Assembly: GCA_036502625.1 (NCBI GenBank) | Contig: DASXYG010000006.1 | Coordinates: forward strand, 21,230 to 85,229 | Length of the DNA stretch: 64,000 nt | Source: DASXYG01 sp036502625 | Lineage (GTDB): Bacteria > Actinomycetota > Actinomycetes > Streptosporangiales > Streptosporangiaceae | Direction: 5' to 3' | Shown: positions 18,178 through 28,477 of the stretch, in pieces | Layout of the letters: every line of letters starts with the position of its first letter | How positions within the stretch are numbered: position 1 is the stretch's first letter | The notes under the pieces: model-generated | The model's database searches: none | Seen by the model: the letters and a program-made list of their open reading frames with translations, nothing else | What the model was told of the DNA's origin: nothing | Position numbers and translations under genes: made by a program

Positions 18178-19418
18178 ACGGTGGAACGGACACGGTGAGC
18201 GAGACGGTGGAGCGCGCGGTCGCGGACATCGCGGCCGGGCGTCCCGTGGTGGTCGTCGACGACGCCGACCGGGAGAACGAGGGCGACCTGATCTTCGCGG
18301 CCGAGCGCGCCACGCCCGAGCTGGTCACGCTCATGATGCTGGAGTGCCGCGGCCTGCTGTGCGTGGCGATGGACGCCGCCGACACGACGCGTCTCGGCCT
18401 GCCGCAGATGGTCGAGGACAACACGGAGGCGATGGGCACCGCGTTCACCGTCTCGGTCGACGCGGCGTCCGACGTCACCACCGGCATCAGCGCCGCCGAC
18501 CGGTCGCGGACGATCCGGCTCCTCGCCGACCCCGGCACCACGCCGGACGCCTTCGTGCGCCCCGGCCACGTCTTCCCGCTGCGCGCCCGCGACGGCGGCG
18601 TGCTCGTCCGCCCCGGCCACACCGAGGCCGCGGTCGACCTGGCGCGGCTCGCGGGGCTGCGGCCCGCCGGGGCGATCTGCGAGATCGTCAACGACGACGG
18701 CACAATGGCGCGCATGCCGGAGCTGGAGAAGTTCGCGGCCGACCACGACCTCGCGCTCGTCACCATCGCCGACCTCATCACGTACCGGAAGCGGCGCGTG
18801 GAGACCGTCGAGCGGGTCGCCGAGACGCTGCTGCCGACCGGCCACGGCCAGTGGCGCGCGTACGGCTACCGCGCCGCCGACGGCTCCGAGCAGGTCGCGC
18901 TCGTCTACGGCGACCTCGGCGACGGCGAGGACGTCCTCGTCCGCGCGCATTCGGAGTGCCTGACCGGCGACGTCTTCGGCTCGCAGCGGTGCGACTGCGG
19001 CACACAGCTCGACGCCGCCATGGCGCGCATCGCCGAGCGCGGCCGCGGCGTGCTGCTCTACCTGCGCGGCCACGAGGGGCGCGGCATCGGCCTGCTGGGC
19101 AAGCTGCGCGCGTACGCCCTGCAGGACGCCGGGGCCGACACGGTCGACGCGAACCTGGAGCAGGGCCTGCCCGCCGACGCCCGCGAGTACGGCGTGGGCG
19201 CGCGCATGCTCGCCGACCTCGGCGTCCGCTCCGCGCGGGTGCTCACCAACAACCCGGCGAAGCTGACCGGGCTGGCCGGCCACGGGGTGCGCATCCTCAG
19301 CGGCGAGCCGCTGCCGGCCGGTGTCACGCGGCACAACCTGCGCTACCTCACGACCAAGCGGGACCGCCTCGGCCACCAGCTCCCCGACCTCCCCGAGACC
19401 GCGGGGAGCGCGTCGTGA
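18174..19418 (+). CDS. ribBA: Bifunctional 3,4-dihydroxy-2-butanone-4-phosphate synthase / GTP cyclohydrolase II
   Basis: Supplies both branches of riboflavin synthesis, from ribulose 5-phosphate (RibB) and GTP (RibA). Residues 1-205 are the RibB domain with VVVDDADRENEGDLIF, FVRPGHVFPL and VRPGHTEAAVDL. The RibA domain follows with the zinc-binding set SECLTGDVFGSQRCDCG, the GTP-binding GHEGRGIGL, EYGVGARML and TNNPAKLTGL. Length is 414 residues, normal for the fusion. GTG 18174 overlaps the ribM stop and the gene's own stop overlaps ribH, so the operon is translated as a tightly coupled chain. Confidence 0.97.
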   Translation: MNGGTDTVSETVERAVADIAAGRPVVVVDDADRENEGDLIFAAERATPELVTLMMLECRGLLCVAMDAADTTRLGLPQMVEDNTEAMGTAFTVSVDAASDVTTGISAADRSRTIRLLADPGTTPDAFVRPGHVFPLRARDGGVLVRPGHTEAAVDLARLAGLRPAGAICEIVNDDGTMARMPELEKFAADHDLALVTIADLITYRKRRVETVERVAETLLPTGHGQWRAYGYRAADGSEQVALVYGDLGDGEDVLVRAHSECLTGDVFGSQRCDCGTQLDAAMARIAERGRGVLLYLRGHEGRGIGLLGKLRAYALQDAGADTVDANLEQGLPADAREYGVGARMLADLGVRSARVLTNNPAKLTGLAGHGVRILSGEPLPAGVTRHNLRYLTTKRDRLGHQLPDLPETAGSAS

Positions 19419-19891
19419 GCGGCGAGGGGCGCCCGGAGCTGGCGTACGTCGAGGCCGACGGCCTGCGCCTCGCGGTCGTGGCCACCCGGTGGAACGCCGG
19501 GATCGTCGACCAATTGGTGGACCGTGCGCTGGCGGCCGGCGTGGGCTGCGGCGCGGTGGTCAGCGACGCCGTACGCGTGCCGGGCGCGATGGAGCTGCCG
19601 CTCGTCGCGCAGCGGCTGGCCCGTACGCACCACGCCGTGGTGGCGCTCGGCGCGGTCATCCGCGGCGGCACGCCGCATTTCGACTACGTCTGCGAATCGG
19701 TGACGTCCGGGCTGAGCCGGGTGTCGCTGGACGAGGAGACCCCTGTCGGGAACGGCGTGCTCACCTGTGACACGATGGAGCAGGCCATCGAGCGGTGCGG
19801 GCTGCCGGACAGCCGGGAGGACAAGGGCTGGGAGGCGACCGTGGCCGCCCTCGACGTCGCCCTCGTCCTGCGAGACCTCCCCAGGTCCTGA
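19415..19891 (+). CDS. ribH: 6,7-dimethyl-8-ribityllumazine synthase
   Basis: Condenses 5-amino-6-ribitylaminouracil with dihydroxybutanone phosphate. The 158-residue protein shows VVATRWNAGIVDQLVDRAL, the substrate-binding VPGAMELPLVAQ, ALGAVIRGGTPHFDYVCE with the catalytic His near residue 88, and NGVLTCDTMEQA. Such subunits normally form icosahedral or pentameric shells. It is the last biosynthetic gene of the riboswitch-controlled operon. The next gene begins only 14 nt later. Confidence 0.96.
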   Translation: MSGEGRPELAYVEADGLRLAVVATRWNAGIVDQLVDRALAAGVGCGAVVSDAVRVPGAMELPLVAQRLARTHHAVVALGAVIRGGTPHFDYVCESVTSGLSRVSLDEETPVGNGVLTCDTMEQAIERCGLPDSREDKGWEATVAALDVALVLRDLPRS

Positions 19892-19905
19892 TCGGAAGCC
19901 GACCT

Positions 19906-20343
19906 TTGAGCACCGTCGCGCCGGAGCTGCCGGTGGTCTGGCGGCCGCACCGCGGCCGCCTCGTGACACACGCGTTCGCCGTGGTCGTGCTCGTCGTGGT
20001 GCTGGTCCTCGCCGTCGTGCTGCCCCATCCGTTCGGCATCGCCGACCGGGTGGGGTTCGTCGTCGTCGGCGCGGCCATCGCCGCGGTGCTGTACCTCCTC
20101 GGCCGGTGCCGGCTGCGCGCCGACGCCGACGGCCTGACCGTGGTGAACGTGATCCGTACGACCGAGCTCGAATGGGCCGAGGTGGTCGGCGTCTCACACG
20201 CCGTGGGCGACCCGTGGGTCACGCTGGACCTCGACGACGGCGACACGCTGCCCGCGATGGGCATCCAGGCCGCCGACGGCGAGCGCGCCCGGCAGGCCAT
20301 CGGGGAGCTCCGCGCCCTCCTGGACCAATGGAGCACGGCATGA
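19906..20343 (+). CDS. Membrane-anchored PH-domain protein (bPH family)
   Basis: 145 residues. The first half has two hydrophobic helices (about 22-42 and 48-65) and the second a small beta-rich PH-like domain (CRLRADADGLTVVNVIRTTELEWAEV). I assign a TTG start because GGAAG at 19894-19898 stands 7 nt upstream and the ATGA overlap with the next gene fixes the frame. Actinobacterial rib operons often carry such a PH-domain gene after ribH, but its role is unknown. It is probably co-transcribed from the riboswitch promoter. Confidence 0.8.
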   Translation: MSTVAPELPVVWRPHRGRLVTHAFAVVVLVVVLVLAVVLPHPFGIADRVGFVVVGAAIAAVLYLLGRCRLRADADGLTVVNVIRTTELEWAEVVGVSHAVGDPWVTLDLDDGDTLPAMGIQAADGERARQAIGELRALLDQWSTA

Positions 20344-20681
20344 CCCTCGACTTCTTCGGGGGCATCCCCGTGACCGACTACCCGGCCGCCGTCGCCTGGT
20401 ACGAACGGCTGCTCGGCGGCCCGCCCGCGTTCGCGCCGAACGACACCGAGTCGGTGTGGGAGCTGGCCGAGCACCGCTACGTCTACGTCGTGCGGATGCC
20501 GGAGCACGCCGGCCACGCCAGGCACACGCTGTTCGTCGACGACCTCGACGCGCGCGTCGCGGCCATCGGCGGGCGGGGCATCGAGCCGGCGCTGCGCGAG
20601 CAGTACGACAACGGCGTCCGCAAGATCACGTACCGCGACGCCGACGGCAACGAGATCGGCTTCGGCGGCGGCCCGCAGTGA
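20340..20681 (+). CDS. VOC-family (glyoxalase/bleomycin-resistance fold) protein
   Basis: 113-residue single-domain vicinal-oxygen-chelate protein: PVTDYPAAVAWYERLLGGPP at the start, VDDLDARVAAIGGRGIE in the middle and YRDADGNEIGFGG at the end. The starting ATG at 20340 overlaps the previous stop as ATGA, with GGAG 6 nt upstream; ATG 20328 is an alternative that adds four residues. No substrate can be inferred. Confidence 0.85.
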   Translation: MTLDFFGGIPVTDYPAAVAWYERLLGGPPAFAPNDTESVWELAEHRYVYVVRMPEHAGHARHTLFVDDLDARVAAIGGRGIEPALREQYDNGVRKITYRDADGNEIGFGGGPQ

Positions 20682-20725
20682 CCGGCGCGCGCCCCCTCGT
20701 CTCGGCGTACGGCCGTCCGGGCGGA

Positions 20726-20731
20726 TAGCCT
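20726..20731 (+). promoter_or_regulatory. -10 box TAGCCT, leaderless promoter of the coxD-coxE-xdhC set
   Basis: TAGCCT fits TANNNT and ends 6 nt before GTG 20738. There is no ribosome-binding site between them, so the transcript should start at the initiation codon. Confidence 0.55.
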
Positions 20732-20737
20732 GGCCGG

Positions 20738-21682
<945 letters not shown>

Positions 21683-21684
21683 CG

Positions 21685-22821
21685 ATGCCGGCGATGGCGC
21701 GTGACGCGACCGAGACCGTCGTCGGGTTCGCCCGCACCCTCAGGGCCGCGGGCGTCGACGCCGGTCCCGACCGCGTGCAGGCGATGATCGAGGCGCTGCA
21801 CGACCTCGACGTCCTCAACCCGCGCGACGTCTACTGGGCGGGCCGCCTCACCACCTGCTCGGGCCCGGACGACCTGGACCGCTACGACCGGTGCTTCGCC
21901 GCGTACTTCTCCGGCCGGAAGCCGGGCCCGCCGAAACGCGCCGCGCAGGTCGTCGTCTACCGGCAGGTCGCCATGCCCGCGCCGCGCGACGGCGGCGAGG
22001 AGGAGTCCGGCCCGGAGCGGGACAAGACGTTGGCCGCGGCGAGCGAGACCGAGGTGCTGCGCGTCCGCGACGTCACCCGGCTCTCGGTGGCCGAGCGCGC
22101 CGAGGTGAACCGGCTGATCGCGCTGCTCGACGCCGACGGCGCGCTGCGCAGGTCGCTGCGCTACACCCCGGCGCGGCGCGGTGCGCTTGACCGGGAGCGC
22201 ACCGTACGCGCCATGCTGCGGCGCGGCGGCGAGACGTCCCGGCTGTACCACCGGGCGCACCGCTACCGGCCGCGCCGCGTGGTGATGCTGGTCGACGTCA
22301 GCGGGTCGATGAGCCCGTACGCCGACGCGCTGCTGCGGTTCGCCCACGTCCTGGTCCGGCGGCGCGGCCGCAACGCGGAGGTGTTCAGCGTCGGCACCCG
22401 CCTCACCCGGCTGACCCGCGAGCTGCGCCAGCGCGACGTCGACACCGCGATGGCCGCCGTGTCGTCCACGATCCCCGACTGGAGCGGCGGCACCCGGCTC
22501 GGCGACGAACTGAAGGAGTTCGGCGACCAATGGGGGCAGCGCGGCATGGCGCGCGGCGCGGTCCTGGTGATCGCCTCGGACGGCTGGGAGCGCGGCGACG
22601 TCGCGCAGCTCGGCGCGCAGATGGCCCGGCTGTCGCGGCTCGCGCACCGCGTGGTGTGGGTGAACCCGCACAAGGCGCAGCCGGGATACGAACCGCTCAC
22701 CGCCGGGATGCGTGCGGCGCTTCCGTTTGTTGACGATTTTGTCGAAGGACACAGTCTTGGCGCGCTGGAGGAGCTGGCGCGGTTGATCGGACGTGAGCAC
22801 ACCGGAGGTCGTCGTGCGTGA
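21685..22821 (+). CDS. coxE: CoxE-type VWA-domain protein
   Basis: 378 residues. The C-terminal half is a von Willebrand A domain with an intact MIDAS motif DVSGSMS near residues 204-210 and the later SDGWERGD metal-site loop. The N-terminal half is helical (VGFARTLRAAGVDAGPDRV). It starts 2 nt after the coxD stop, and such MoxR-VWA pairs act together; CoxE partners CoxD in Mo-hydroxylase maturation. It overlaps the start of xdhC. Confidence 0.9.
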   Translation: MPAMARDATETVVGFARTLRAAGVDAGPDRVQAMIEALHDLDVLNPRDVYWAGRLTTCSGPDDLDRYDRCFAAYFSGRKPGPPKRAAQVVVYRQVAMPAPRDGGEEESGPERDKTLAAASETEVLRVRDVTRLSVAERAEVNRLIALLDADGALRRSLRYTPARRGALDRERTVRAMLRRGGETSRLYHRAHRYRPRRVVMLVDVSGSMSPYADALLRFAHVLVRRRGRNAEVFSVGTRLTRLTRELRQRDVDTAMAAVSSTIPDWSGGTRLGDELKEFGDQWGQRGMARGAVLVIASDGWERGDVAQLGAQMARLSRLAHRVVWVNPHKAQPGYEPLTAGMRAALPFVDDFVEGHSLGALEELARLIGREHTGGRRA

Positions 22822-23938
22822 TCTGCTGCCCACCATTGGCAAGTGGTACGACACCGGCGAGGTATTCGGGCTGGCCACCGTGGTCAGCACGTACCGCAGC
22901 GCGCCGCGCGAGGCGGGCGCCGCGATGGCCGTGTCGTCCGGGGGCGAGGCCATCGGCAGCGTCTCGGGCGGCTGCGTCGAGGGCGCCGTGTACGAACTGG
23001 CGCAGCAGGTCGTCGAGGACGGCGAACCCGTGCTCCAGCGCTACGGCGTCAGCGACGACGACGCGTTCGCCGTGGGCCTGACCTGCGGCGGCATCATCGA
23101 CATCTTCGTCGAGCGGGTGAGCACCGCGGAGTTCCCCGAGCTGGCCGAGGTGAGCCGGTCCATCGCCGACGGCGAGCCGGTCGCGATCGCCACCGTGCTG
23201 GACGGCCCCGGCCAGGTCGGCGCGCGGCGCGTCGTCTGGGAGGACCACGCGTCCGGGAGCCTCGGCGGCCGGCGGCTCGACGACGCGATCGACGACGACG
23301 CGCGCGGCATGCTCGCGCAGGGCGTCACCGGCCAGCGGCACTACGGCCCCGAGGGCGAGCGGCGCCTCGACGACCTCACGGTCTTCGTCCACACGTTCGC
23401 GCCGCCGCCGCGCATGCTGGTGTTCGGCGCCATCGACTTCGCCACGGCGGTCGCCCGCGTCGGCAAGTTCCTCGGCTACCACGTGACGGTCTGCGACGCC
23501 CGCCCGGTGTTCGCCACGGCGAAGCGGTTCCCCGACGCCGACGAGGTCGTGGTGAAGTGGCCGCACAAGTACCTCTCGGAGATCACGGTCGACCCCCGTA
23601 CGGCGATCGCCGTGCTCACCCACGACCCCAAGTTCGACGTGCCGCTCCTTGAGGTGGCGCTGCGCACGGAGGCCGGCTACATCGGCGCGATGGGCAGCCG
23701 CCGCACCCACGACGACCGCCTGGCCCGCCTCCGCGAGGCCGGCCTGACCGACGAGGAACTGTCCCGCCTGCGTTCCCCGATCGGCCTCGACCTGGGCGCC
23801 CGCACCCCCGAGGAGACCGCGGTAGCCATCGCGGCGGAGCTCATCCAGCTCCGCTGGGGCGGCACCGGCACCCCCCTGACCCGCACCGACGGCCGCATCC
23901 ACCGCGAGCCCATCGCCCAGCTCACCGAGCCCGCCTAG
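22814..23938 (+). CDS. xdhC: XdhC/CoxI-family molybdenum cofactor insertion protein
   Basis: XdhC proteins bind molybdopterin, promote its sulfuration and hand it to xanthine-dehydrogenase-type enzymes. The 374-residue protein has the N-terminal XdhC_CoxI domain (STYRSAPREAGAAM, SGGCVEGAVYELAQQ) and the C-terminal Rossmann domain (MLVFGAIDFATAVARVGKFL ... YIGAMGSRRTHDDR). I choose GTG 22814 because GGAGG at 22804-22808 is 5 nt upstream; GTG 22793 is the longer option. It overlaps coxE by 8 nt. With coxD, coxE and the downstream MocA-like gene it forms a maturation cassette. Confidence 0.93.
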   Translation: MRDLLPTIGKWYDTGEVFGLATVVSTYRSAPREAGAAMAVSSGGEAIGSVSGGCVEGAVYELAQQVVEDGEPVLQRYGVSDDDAFAVGLTCGGIIDIFVERVSTAEFPELAEVSRSIADGEPVAIATVLDGPGQVGARRVVWEDHASGSLGGRRLDDAIDDDARGMLAQGVTGQRHYGPEGERRLDDLTVFVHTFAPPPRMLVFGAIDFATAVARVGKFLGYHVTVCDARPVFATAKRFPDADEVVVKWPHKYLSEITVDPRTAIAVLTHDPKFDVPLLEVALRTEAGYIGAMGSRRTHDDRLARLREAGLTDEELSRLRSPIGLDLGARTPEETAVAIAAELIQLRWGGTGTPLTRTDGRIHREPIAQLTEPA

Positions 23939-23942
23939 CGGC

Positions 23943-24314
23943 TCACAGGTCCGGCAGGGGGTCGGGGGGCATGAAGTCGCCGGGGGTGACCTCGGCGTCG
24001 GCGGCGCGGATGACCGGGACGTACTCCTCGTCGATCTCCAGGGCCAGGTTGCCGATGTTGATGACCGGGCCGGGGGACTGTTCCAACGGGCCGAGGCGTA
24101 CGGCTCGGGGGTAGCGGGCCCAGACGGAGCCGGGGCGGTCGCGGCTGAACCAGGTGCAGGCCAGGACCGTGACGCGGGTGGCGGTGATCGCGACGATCAC
24201 GTTGAACATGCCGCTGAACGGGGGGACGGCGGTCGCGGGGAAGACATAGCGGAGCTCCTCGCCGGGCGGCAGGAACGGCCGGCAGAGTTCGCGGGTCGCT
24301 GAGGAGACCGGCAT
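23943..24314 (-). CDS. Hypothetical protein, small beta-rich domain
   Basis: About 123 residues, not recognised. The sequence ELCRPFLPPGEELRYVFPATAVP followed by FNVIVAITATRVTVLACTWFSRDRP resembles the start of PH-like/YokE-type domains that probe protein surfaces or membranes, but I am not sure. There is no signal peptide or membrane helix. I use ATG 24314; ATG 24323 and 24353 are longer alternatives without ribosome-binding sites. It converges with xdhC (4 nt apart) and is divergent from the MocA-like gene. Confidence 0.6.
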   Translation of the reverse strand: MPVSSATRELCRPFLPPGEELRYVFPATAVPPFSGMFNVIVAITATRVTVLACTWFSRDRPGSVWARYPRAVRLGPLEQSPGPVINIGNLALEIDEEYVPVIRAADAEVTPGDFMPPDPLPDL

Positions 24315-24402
24315 GCACGTCATTGTCGCCCGCGGATGCCGGGATGTCGCCATACGCGGGGGTTCCAGTACGGATACGGGCGGGTCGCGCGGCGTGCGGC
24401 GC

Positions 24403-24408
24403 TACCCT
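24403..24408 (+). promoter_or_regulatory. -10 box TACCCT, leaderless promoter of the MocA-like gene
   Basis: TACCCT (TANNNT) ends 8 nt before ATG 24417, with no ribosome-binding site between. Confidence 0.5.
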
Positions 24409-24416
24409 GGACGATC

Positions 24417-24986
24417 ATGACGGGCGTGGCGGGACTGCTGCTCGCCGCCGGGCGGGGGAGCCGCCTCGGGCGGCCGAAGGCGCTGGTCGAGGTCGACGGG
24501 CGCCGCCTGGTCGACCGCGCGGTCGCGACGCTGCGCGACGGGGGGTGCGCGCCGGTGGTCGTGGTCAGCGGCGCGGCGGCGCTGGACCTGCCCGGCGTGC
24601 TGGTCGCGCACAACCCCGACTGGGCGACGGGAATGGGATCGTCCCTGCGTACGGGGCTCGGCGCGCTGCCCGCCGAGGCCGGCGCGGTGGTGGTGGCGCT
24701 GGTCGACCAGCCGGGCGTGGGCCCGGAGGTCGTGCGTCGGCTCATCGCGGCGTACGACGCGGGCGCCGAGGTCGCGGTCGCGGCGTACGACGGGGCACCG
24801 CGCAACCCGGTGCTGCTCGGCCGCGCCCACTGGCCCGCCGTCGCGGAGTCCGCGACCGGCGACCGGGGCGCGCGCGCCTTCCTCCGCGCCCACCCGGACC
24901 TGGTCACCGCGGTCGAGTGCGCCGACATCGCCAGCGCCGACGACATCGACACCCCGGACGACCTCGCCCGCTACACCGACTCCTGA
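24417..24986 (+). CDS. MocA-like nucleotidyltransferase (molybdenum cofactor cytidylyltransferase)
   Basis: 189 residues of the MobA-like NTP-transferase fold: LLLAAGRGSRLGRPKALVEV (nucleotide and magnesium loop), HNPDWATGMGSSLRTGLGAL, DQPGVGPEVVRRL, APRNPVLLG, GDRGARAFL and the C-terminal DIDTPDD. This pattern is that of MocA, which attaches CMP to molybdopterin for the xanthine-dehydrogenase family, rather than MobA (GMP). Its place after xdhC supports this and predicts a molybdopterin-cytosine-dinucleotide enzyme, as for the CoxL-type subunit at 42679. ATG 24417 has a TACCCT box 8 nt upstream. Confidence 0.88.
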   Translation: MTGVAGLLLAAGRGSRLGRPKALVEVDGRRLVDRAVATLRDGGCAPVVVVSGAAALDLPGVLVAHNPDWATGMGSSLRTGLGALPAEAGAVVVALVDQPGVGPEVVRRLIAAYDAGAEVAVAAYDGAPRNPVLLGRAHWPAVAESATGDRGARAFLRAHPDLVTAVECADIASADDIDTPDDLARYTDS

Positions 24987-25012
24987 CCCTGGCGCGATCC
25001 ACGCGCGGATCC

Positions 25013-25055
25013 TTGACCCTGCGGGCGCGTGTCCGTTAAATTCATCGTGCGATGA
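25013..25055 (+). promoter_or_regulatory. Promoter with overlapping palindromic operator
   Basis: TTGACC (25013-25018), an 18-nt spacer and TAAATT (25037-25042) form a good housekeeping-type promoter for the two methyltransferase genes. Right at and after the -10 lies a perfect dyad TCATCG-TG-CGATGA (25042-25055), followed by GTTTTT. A dyad in this position would block open-complex formation when bound, so a repressor of the ArsR, TetR or MerR type is expected. No such gene is adjacent. Confidence 0.65.
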
Positions 25056-25080
25056 GTTTTTGCTGAGGGAGATGGTCCGC

Positions 25081-25593
25081 ATGCGCCGATCGGTCGCCGC
25101 CGCCGGGAGTGCGGCGTTCTTCGTCGTCGCGCCCGGGAGCGTTGTGGTGCTGGTGCCGTGGGCGATCAGCGGATGGCGCGTCATGGGGCCGTCCGCGGCG
25201 TGGGCGGCCGTGCCCGTGCGGATCGTCGCGGCCGTGCTCATCGCGGCGGGCGCCGCCGTGCTGCTGCACGCCTTCGCCCGGTTCGCCGTCGAGGGCCTGG
25301 GCACGCCGCTGCCCGCCGCGCCGCCCGAGCGGCTGGTCGTCGGCGGGCTGTTCCGCTACGTCCGCAACCCGATGTACGTCGCGCTCATCGCCGCCACAGC
25401 CGGGCAGGCGCTGCTGTTCTGGCAGCCCTGGCTGGCGGCGTACTGCCTGCTCGTCGCGGCGCTGCCGATGGCGTTCGTCCACTGGTACGAGGAGCCGAAG
25501 CTGCGCGGCACGTTCGGCGCGGCGTACGAGGAGTACCGGGCGAACGTGCCCGGCTGGTGGCCGCGCCTGCGCCCCTGGCAGCCGGGCCACTGA
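25081..25593 (+). CDS. Isoprenylcysteine carboxylmethyltransferase-family membrane protein
   Basis: 170 residues, four to five transmembrane helices, with the family C-terminal signature LFRYVRNPMYVALIAATAG and the later WYEEPKLRGTFGAAYEEYRANVP. Bacterial members of this ICMT/PEMT-like family methylate lipids, alkyl compounds or unknown small molecules in the membrane with SAM. ATG 25081 has GAGGGAG 9 nt upstream; ATG 25072 is possible. It is followed 28 nt later by a soluble SAM-methyltransferase gene with a perfect ribosome-binding site. Both are downstream of the operator-bearing promoter. Confidence 0.85.
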   Translation: MRRSVAAAGSAAFFVVAPGSVVVLVPWAISGWRVMGPSAAWAAVPVRIVAAVLIAAGAAVLLHAFARFAVEGLGTPLPAAPPERLVVGGLFRYVRNPMYVALIAATAGQALLFWQPWLAAYCLLVAALPMAFVHWYEEPKLRGTFGAAYEEYRANVPGWWPRLRPWQPGH

Positions 25594-25621
25594 CCCGCCA
25601 CCACCCCAAGGAGGACAGACC

Positions 25622-26323
25622 ATGCCCGAACGGCCCGACCTGCGGAACCTGGACTTCGACGCCGCCTACCGCGGCGCCGCGGCGAACGAGGCCATCGACT
25701 TCGGCGCGCGCGTGCCGTGGGACATCGGCGGCCCGCAGCCGGTCGTCGTGGACCTCGAACGCGACGGGAGGTTCGCCGGCGACGTGCTGGACATCGGCTG
25801 CGGCCTCGGCGAGAACGCGATCTTCCTGGCCGCGCACGGCTACCGGGTGACCGGCCTCGACGGCAGCGCCGTCGCCATCGGCCGCGCCCGCGAGCGCGCC
25901 GCCGAGACCGGCGCGGACGTCACCTTCGACGTCGCCGACGCCCTCCGCCTCGACGGCTACACCGACCGGTTCGACACCGTCCTCGACAGCGCGCTGTTCC
26001 ACTGCTTCGACGCCGCCGACCGCGTCCGCTACGCGACCGCGCTGCACCGCGCCACCCGTACGGGCGCGCGGCTGAACCTGGTCTGCGCGTCCGACGTGGC
26101 CGCCGTCTCGGTGGTGCCGTACACCCTCAGCGAGGAGGAGATCCGTACGGCGCTGACCGCGGGCGGCTGGACGGTCACGGACGTACGCCCGGCGTCCTTC
26201 GCCGGGCAGGTCAACGAGAAGATGCGCGCCCAGTTGTTCGACGAGGGCCTGTCCTTCGAGGTCACCGCCGACGGCCAGGGCCTCATGCCGGCCTGGCTGG
26301 CCGCCGCCGACCGCGTGGGCTGA
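25622..26323 (+). CDS. Class I SAM-dependent methyltransferase
   Basis: 233 residues, Rossmann methyltransferase with VLDIGCGLGENAIFLAAHG as the SAM loop, GLDGSAVAIGRARER as the acidic-residue motif II and DTVLDSALFHCF as motif IV. It resembles thiopurine/tellurite/chloride-type small-molecule methyltransferases, but the substrate is unknown. AAGGAGG at 25608-25614, 7 nt before ATG 25622, is the best ribosome-binding site in the window, suggesting high expression once the upstream promoter is derepressed. It converges with the acyl-CoA ligase, 3 nt away. Confidence 0.9.
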   Translation: MPERPDLRNLDFDAAYRGAAANEAIDFGARVPWDIGGPQPVVVDLERDGRFAGDVLDIGCGLGENAIFLAAHGYRVTGLDGSAVAIGRARERAAETGADVTFDVADALRLDGYTDRFDTVLDSALFHCFDAADRVRYATALHRATRTGARLNLVCASDVAAVSVVPYTLSEEEIRTALTAGGWTVTDVRPASFAGQVNEKMRAQLFDEGLSFEVTADGQGLMPAWLAAADRVG

Positions 26324-26326
26324 GCC

Positions 26327-27877
<1,551 letters not shown>

Positions 27878-27955
27878 CGCGTGGCCCTTCCCGCCGGGGT
27901 CCGGTGCCCGCAATCTAACCGGAGGACGCCGCCATCAGAAGGGGCGCGCGGCGAT

Positions 27956-28477
27956 TCAGGCGATGTCGTGGCGCAGCTCGGCCAGCGGGAGGCGGCCGGC
28001 GGGGACGGCCCGGGTCCCATCCGGCGGCGCGGGTGCCGGGTGGCCGAGGGCGATGGCCGTACGGACCCGCCACGGCGGCGCGAAGCCGGTCAGGCGGGTG
28101 GCCGCGGCGGCGTTGGCCTCGGGGAAGAACGTGGCCGGGCAGGTGCCGAGGCCGAGGGCGTCCGCGGCGAGCATGAGCGTCTGCGCGGCGCGGCCCGCGT
28201 CGAACTCCGCGTCGGCGAACCGGGCGTCGGCGGCCAGCCCGATCACCACCGGAGCGCCCGCCAGGTGGCCCGCGTACGCGCCCAGCCGGGCCAGCCCCGT
28301 ACGGACCCCGGCGGCGGTGACCACGGCGAACCGCCACGGCTGCCGGTTGCGCGCCGAACCCGTCCACCGCGCGGCCTCCAGCACCGAGGTGACCAGGTCG
28401 TCCGCGACGGGCTCCGCGGTGAACCACCGGGTCGCGCGCTGCCCGCGCAGCGCGGCGAGCGCGTCAGAACGCGCCAT
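27956..28477 (-). CDS. Nitroreductase-family FMN oxidoreductase
   Basis: 173 residues, short for the family. The FMN-binding start QRATRWFTAEPVADDLVTSVLEA and the phosphate-binding TGSARNRQPWRFAVV are intact, as is the second FMN segment ALGLGTCPATFF. Such enzymes reduce nitro groups, enones or iodotyrosine-like substrates, or act in cofactor rearrangement; the substrate is not evident. The start overlaps the 3' end of the enoyl-CoA hydratase gene by 14 nt, so translation is coupled. Confidence 0.87.
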   Translation of the reverse strand: MARSDALAALRGQRATRWFTAEPVADDLVTSVLEAARWTGSARNRQPWRFAVVTAAGVRTGLARLGAYAGHLAGAPVVIGLAADARFADAEFDAGRAAQTLMLAADALGLGTCPATFFPEANAAAATRLTGFAPPWRVRTAIALGHPAPAPPDGTRAVPAGRLPLAELRHDIA

